Of a DNA stretch of 25,264 nt, positions 22,623 to 25,264 are shown in pieces; within the stretch, counting starts at the first letter, position 1, and each line of letters begins with the position of its first letter. Source of the DNA: [Eubacterium] saphenum (lineage in GTDB: Bacteria; Bacillota; Clostridia; Lachnospirales; Anaerotignaceae); assembly GCA_004557645.1 (NCBI GenBank), contig SFGI01000034.1:1-25264 (forward strand). The letters are read 5' to 3'. The position numbers and the translations under genes are program-made. The notes beneath the pieces were generated by a model, which saw only the letters and a program-made list of their open reading frames with translations, was not told the origin of the DNA and did not search any database.

Positions 22623-23150
22623 ATGAGCTACGAAGTGCTGGAAAGTAAAGTGACCCACGAGGGAAAGATCGTGAAGATCACGGTGGATAAGCTGCGTATG
22701 CCCGATGGCAGCGAAGCATACCGGGAAACGGTCATCCGCGGCAAAAATGCGGCGGCGGTGCTGGCGGTGGATAACGACGGCAGTCTGATCTTTGTCCGTC
22801 AGTATCGGCATGCCTTTGGGGAAATGCTTTTGGAAATCCCTGCCGGTGTGCTGGAGGATGGGGAAGAACCGGAGGAAGGCGTGCTGCGGGAATTGGAGGA
22901 GGAAACCGGCAAAAAAGCAGAAACACTGGAATTTCTCTGCGAAATGTATCCCACAGTTGGCTATTGCACAGAAAAGATTCAACTCTTTATCGCCACAGAC
23001 ATGACAGAGGGGCAGCAGAAGCTGGATGCCGATGAATTTCTGGAAATTGAAAAATATACACCGGAAGAAGCGGTGGAAATGATCTATAAAGGTGAAATCA
23101 AGGATGGCAAGACCATCGCGGCGATTTTTGCATGGATGGCCCGTAAGTAA
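22623..23150 (+). CDS. nudF: Nudix hydrolase, ADP-ribose pyrophosphatase type
   Basis: It is expected to split ADP-ribose into AMP and ribose-5-phosphate. The 175-residue length fits the ADPRase group. The Nudix box is complete: G75-x5-E81-x7-R89-E90-L-x-E93-E94-x-G96. The preceding segment VRQYRHAFGEMLLEIPAG is typical of ADP-ribose pyrophosphatases, and P110 in EMYPTVGY lies about where the ADPRase subgroup has its conserved proline. AAAGGAGG is about seven bases before the start. Its order with spoIIM and xerD resembles the nudF-spoIIM-xerD neighbourhood of Bacillus. The protein ends in ARK, and a 65-nt hairpin follows before spoIIM. Confidence 0.92.
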   Translation: MSYEVLESKVTHEGKIVKITVDKLRMPDGSEAYRETVIRGKNAAAVLAVDNDGSLIFVRQYRHAFGEMLLEIPAGVLEDGEEPEEGVLRELEEETGKKAETLEFLCEMYPTVGYCTEKIQLFIATDMTEGQQKLDADEFLEIEKYTPEEAVEMIYKGEIKDGKTIAAIFAWMARK

Positions 23151-23165
23151 GACGGAAGTGGGGGA

Positions 23166-23230
23166 AAAGCAAAAATTTCCTCAAAGCAACTATTACGCCA
23201 GTCCTTGTTGCGTGAGGATGTTTTTGCTTT
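23166..23230 (+). other. 65-nt imperfect hairpin between nudF and spoIIM
   Basis: AAAGCAAAAA/TTTTTGCTTT (23166-23175 with 23221-23230), CCTCA/TGAGG (23179-23183 with 23213-23217) and GCAAC/GTTGC (23186-23190 with 23207-23211) stack into one arm, interrupted by small internal loops and closed by a 16-nt loop. It may end nudF transcripts or be an independent RNA structure. Confidence 0.5.
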
Positions 23231-23260
23231 CGCAGGAAAAAGGAATAAATGTATCAGACG

Positions 23261-23289
23261 AGCCATACCCTGTATCAGGGGGGATGGCT
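23261..23289 (+). promoter_or_regulatory. Stem hiding the spoIIM ribosome binding site
   Basis: AGCCAT (23261-23266) pairs with ATGGCT (23284-23289), and CCC (23268-23270) can pair with part of the G-run (23278-23283) that is the ribosome binding site. The stem ends exactly at the spoIIM start codon, so translation would need it to open. Confidence 0.45.
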
Positions 23290-23865
23290 ATGAAAAAGAA
23301 AAAACGAGGGATGGACAAACAGGTGCAAAAGATCATCGGCATCGTTTGTCTATCTTTTTTATTGGGAACGGCCGGGGGCGCATTGGCGGCAAACCTGCTG
23401 CCGACAGGGCAGCAGGGAGAACTGTCGGTGTTTTTGCAGGGGGCCATAGAAGAAACGGGGGAGGCTTCCTTCCTTTCTATCTTCTGGAAATATCTGAAGT
23501 ATGATATCATCATCTGGCTGGGGGGGTGGATGCAGCTAGGGCTTTTCTTTGGAGGCGCAGCGTTTTTGTTTCGCAGTGTTGCGGTAGGCTTTACTTCTGC
23601 CATGATGATGGCGACCTATGGCGGAAAAGGCATCTTTCTTTCCGCCACCACCTTCCTGCCCCAGAATCTGCTGCTGATCCCGGCTTATATCCTTATCATG
23701 TCCGCATCTATCTATTATTTGCTTTCCTGGCGGGAAGAGGGGGCAAAGCGTACCCTGAAGCGGGAACGGCGGAGAAAACAGGCGGAATACTGTATTTTGT
23801 TTGGGATATCCATTGTGCTGCTGGCGGCTGCTGCAGGGGTAGAACGGGCCATTCTTTTGGTATAA
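23290..23865 (+). CDS. spoIIM: Stage II sporulation protein M
   Basis: SpoIIM is the membrane scaffold of the SpoIIDMP complex that degrades septal peptidoglycan during engulfment. The 191-residue protein begins with a strongly basic tail, MKKKKRG, followed by four or five hydrophobic segments (about 15-34, 62-85, 88-103, 109-130, 165-190). FWKYLKYDIIIW and FLPQNLLLIPAYI are typical of the family, the latter resembling the conserved P(H)E/Q-x3-L-PA stretch. The start is set at the second ATG of GATGGCTATG, because the G-run at 23278-23283 is correctly spaced for it; reading from 23284 adds only two residues. A longer frame back to 23092 overlaps nudF and is not supported. No spoIID or spoIIP is in the window. 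Confidence 0.9.
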   Translation: MKKKKRGMDKQVQKIIGIVCLSFLLGTAGGALAANLLPTGQQGELSVFLQGAIEETGEASFLSIFWKYLKYDIIIWLGGWMQLGLFFGGAAFLFRSVAVGFTSAMMMATYGGKGIFLSATTFLPQNLLLIPAYILIMSASIYYLLSWREEGAKRTLKRERRRKQAEYCILFGISIVLLAAAAGVERAILLV

Positions 23866-23995
23866 AAAGATGGAAACATACAGGGAAAACAGATGTCTTT
23901 TTTGACAAATGCTTCAGTTCTTCCATATTTTACGAAAAATGAATCCGTTCGTTCACAAAAAATTCATATTTTTTTCATTTTTTCTACAAAAAATA

Positions 23996-24024
23996 TCGAC
24001 AATCCCTAAAAAACTAAGTATAAT
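23996..24024 (+). promoter_or_regulatory. Promoter of xerD
   Basis: TCGACA and a perfect TATAAT are separated by 17 nt. The -35 overlaps a Spo0A-box-like word (ATCGACA, six of seven). The upstream 130 bases after spoIIM are very AT-rich with no gene. Confidence 0.65.
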
Positions 24025-24056
24025 TTAAGGTACTATGAACGAAGGGGATTGTTTGT

Positions 24057-24941
24057 ATGGAACAACGTATTGTTGATTTTACCGAATATTTGCGGAAAGA
24101 AAAAAAATCATCAGAAAATACTGTTCTGTCCTATACTAGGGATTTGCGGGGATTTTGCCGATTCATGAAGGAATCCGGTGTCTTGGATGCTGCAAAAGTG
24201 AACCGTACGAACGTGATGGCCTATGTCTATGAATTGCAGAAGCAGCATAAGGCAGGGGCAACTGTGTCCAGAAATATTGCGTCCATTCGTTCTTTTTTTC
24301 AGTTTCTGCAGCGGAAAGGGGTCGTAACGGAAAACCCTGCGGCGGATCTGGAATTGCCTAAGGTAGAAAAGAAGGTGCCGGAGATCCTTTCTCTGGAAAA
24401 GGTGGAGCTGCTGCTGGAACAGCCAGGCGGCGATGAGGATAAAGAGATCCGCGATAAAGCCATGCTGGAACTGCTCTATGCCACAGGCATCCGTGTGACG
24501 GAACTGATTTCCCTGAAAGTGGAGGATATCAACCTTCCTTTGGAATATATCCATTGCGGCAGCGATGCAAAAGGTCGTATCATCCCCATCGGTGCCCAGG
24601 CAAAACTCTCCCTGCGCAGATATATGGAAAAGGTGCGGGAACACATGGTTTCCAAGCCGGAAGAAGATGTGCTGTTTGTCAATTGCAATGGCAAGCCGAT
24701 GACGAGACAGGGCTTTTGGAAGATCATCAAATCCTATGCCAAAAAGGCAGGTATCGAGGAAGAGATCACCCCCCACATGCTGCGTCATTCCTTTGCGGCG
24801 CATCTGATCGAAAATGGTGCAGACCTGCGTTCTGTTCAGGAAATGCTGGGTCATTCCGACATTTCCACTACACAAATCTATACTAAATTGACGAACCAGA
24901 AATTGAAAAACGTATATGCGAAAACGCACCCCCGTGCTTAA
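24057..24941 (+). CDS. xerD: Site-specific tyrosine recombinase XerD
   Basis: XerD, with XerC, resolves chromosome dimers at the dif site. The 294-residue protein has the SAM-like core-binding domain (about 1-88) and the catalytic domain (about 106-290). All six catalytic residues can be placed: R146 (TGIRVTEL), K172 (DAKGR), H240 and R243 (HMLRHSFA), H266 (LGHSD) and the nucleophile Y275 (TQIYTKL). Length and the absence of neighbouring cargo or att-like repeats argue for the housekeeping Xer enzyme rather than an integron or phage integrase. Its position downstream of spoIIM fits the conserved order. AAGGGGA is about eight bases before the start, and a terminator follows the stop. Confidence 0.93.
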   Translation: MEQRIVDFTEYLRKEKKSSENTVLSYTRDLRGFCRFMKESGVLDAAKVNRTNVMAYVYELQKQHKAGATVSRNIASIRSFFQFLQRKGVVTENPAADLELPKVEKKVPEILSLEKVELLLEQPGGDEDKEIRDKAMLELLYATGIRVTELISLKVEDINLPLEYIHCGSDAKGRIIPIGAQAKLSLRRYMEKVREHMVSKPEEDVLFVNCNGKPMTRQGFWKIIKSYAKKAGIEEEITPHMLRHSFAAHLIENGADLRSVQEMLGHSDISTTQIYTKLTNQKLKNVYAKTHPRA

Positions 24942-24952
24942 GGAGAAATATA

Positions 24953-24978
24953 GCCGTCCATCAGGGCGGCTTCTTTTA
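24953..24978 (+). terminator. Terminator of xerD
   Basis: GCCGTCC pairs with GGGCGGC (one wobble) around an ATCA loop, followed by TTCTTTTA. Confidence 0.85.
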
Positions 24979-24994
24979 TTCTACGGAGCGTTTG

Positions 24995-25023
24995 TTGTAC
25001 TTCGGGTAAGAATGGATTATGAT
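24995..25023 (+). promoter_or_regulatory. Promoter of the HTH regulator gene
   Basis: TTGTAC and TATGAT are separated by 17 nt. Transcription would start just before the ribosome binding site AAGGAGG (25031-25037). Confidence 0.6.
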
Positions 25024-25045
25024 AAGGAAGAAGGAGGCGAAAGCC

Positions 25046-25183
25046 ATGGATATGATAAAAACAGGAGAACTGCTGAGCCGTTTGCGGAAAGAGCATGGCA
25101 TGACCCAAAAGCAGGTGGCGGAAGTGCTGCAGATCAGCGACCGTACGGTCTCCAAATGGGAACGGGGGGTATCACTTAGATAA
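25046..25183 (+). pseudogene. XRE-family HTH regulator, interrupted after the HTH
   Basis: The reading frame encodes 45 residues. Residues 6-41 are a clear XRE helix-turn-helix: TGELLSRLRKEHGMTQKQ, then VAEVLQISDRTVSKWERG. Proteins of this type normally go on with a GxP-D-x-x-LL stretch and further sequence. Here the frame instead continues VSLR and stops, and the DNA switches at about 25168 to a hairpin. The gene has its own promoter and a strong ribosome binding site, so it was probably functional until disrupted. Alternatives are a very short natural HTH protein, or a sequence error near the end of the assembly. Confidence 0.65.
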
Positions 25184-25264
25184 AGATACCACACCATTCC
25201 CACGCTGACTTTTGCTCAACCGATACAGCCGGAGGGCTGGATAACAAGAAAAGGCGGTATGCGC
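25168..25264. mobile_element. Possible end of an inserted element at the right edge
   Basis: GGTATC and GATACC (25168-25173 with 25185-25190) form a hairpin exactly where the HTH homology ends. On the minus strand a frame is open from the window edge to a stop at 25172-25174 (last residues RGNGVVSLSK), which could be the C-terminus of an inserted gene. I cannot assign an IS family from 97 bases. Confidence 0.3.

Noticed and set aside
23092..23289. Long N-terminal extension of SpoIIM
   Set aside because: It overlaps nudF, crosses the 65-nt hairpin and is not membrane-like; the start at 23290 has the ribosome binding site.
24057..24941. xerD as a phage or integron integrase
   Set aside because: Conserved housekeeping context with spoIIM, normal Xer length, and no att-like repeats or cargo genes nearby.
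1..25264. CRISPR array, tRNA, rRNA, defence island or prophage
   Set aside because: No regularly spaced repeats, no tRNA or rRNA sequences and no phage or defence gene families were seen on either strand.

Overview
The window reads as a mostly ordinary chromosomal segment of an anaerobic, endospore-forming member of the Clostridia (Bacillota). The main reasons are a Spo0A/SpoIVB/SpoIIM/DacF sporulation set, an S-layer-homology surface protein, strong AGGAGG ribosome binding sites, and a cobalamin-dependent methionine synthase split in the clostridial style. I cannot name the genus safely from sequence alone; a Lachnospirales-like anaerobe fits.

Layout. 1-96 holds three hairpins resembling the right end of an IS200/IS605-type element. 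188-877 is a cysteine-rich ferredoxin-like protein. 1093-6184 is a branched-chain amino acid block, ilvB-ilvN-ilvC-(hairpin)-ilvD, behind a near-consensus promoter with a cluster of TGTAC-type palindromes upstream. 6239-7441 (minus) is a DUF815-type ATPase. 7618-11671 is a methionine/folate operon: metF, a free-standing methionine synthase reactivation domain, and a short metH without that domain. Convergent to it (minus, 11744-12627) is a two-gene unit of a DUF4430 (transcobalamin C-terminal-like) membrane-anchored protein and an ECF-transporter S-component-like protein, plausibly cobamide uptake feeding MetH. 12780-14750 (minus) is a secreted SLH protein with five C-terminal repeats.

From 14970 onward nearly everything is on the plus strand and has a sporulation or envelope flavour: dacF-like carboxypeptidase, spoIVB, a DegV-family protein, a small membrane protein, a SAM methyltransferase, spo0A, an unknown two-TM protein, an aspartate-type aminotransferase, a Nudix hydrolase (nudF-like), spoIIM and xerD. 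nudF-spoIIM-xerD-dacF are also neighbours in Bacillus subtilis, so this is an old conserved neighbourhood. spoIVB and spo0A, commonly adjacent, are separated here by three genes and two structured intergenic regions. The right edge carries an XRE-type HTH gene that breaks off after about 41 residues at a hairpin, which looks like a junction with a mobile element.

I see no CRISPR array, tRNA, rRNA, prophage or defence island, and no known riboswitch class. The most interesting non-gene signals are: a 119-nt multi-hairpin element with 9-bp terminal inverted repeats (18557-18675), a stem that hides the spoIIM ribosome binding site (23261-23289), a 65-nt hairpin before it (23166-23230), and an Arg in place of a conserved acidic residue in the Spo0A receiver pocket.
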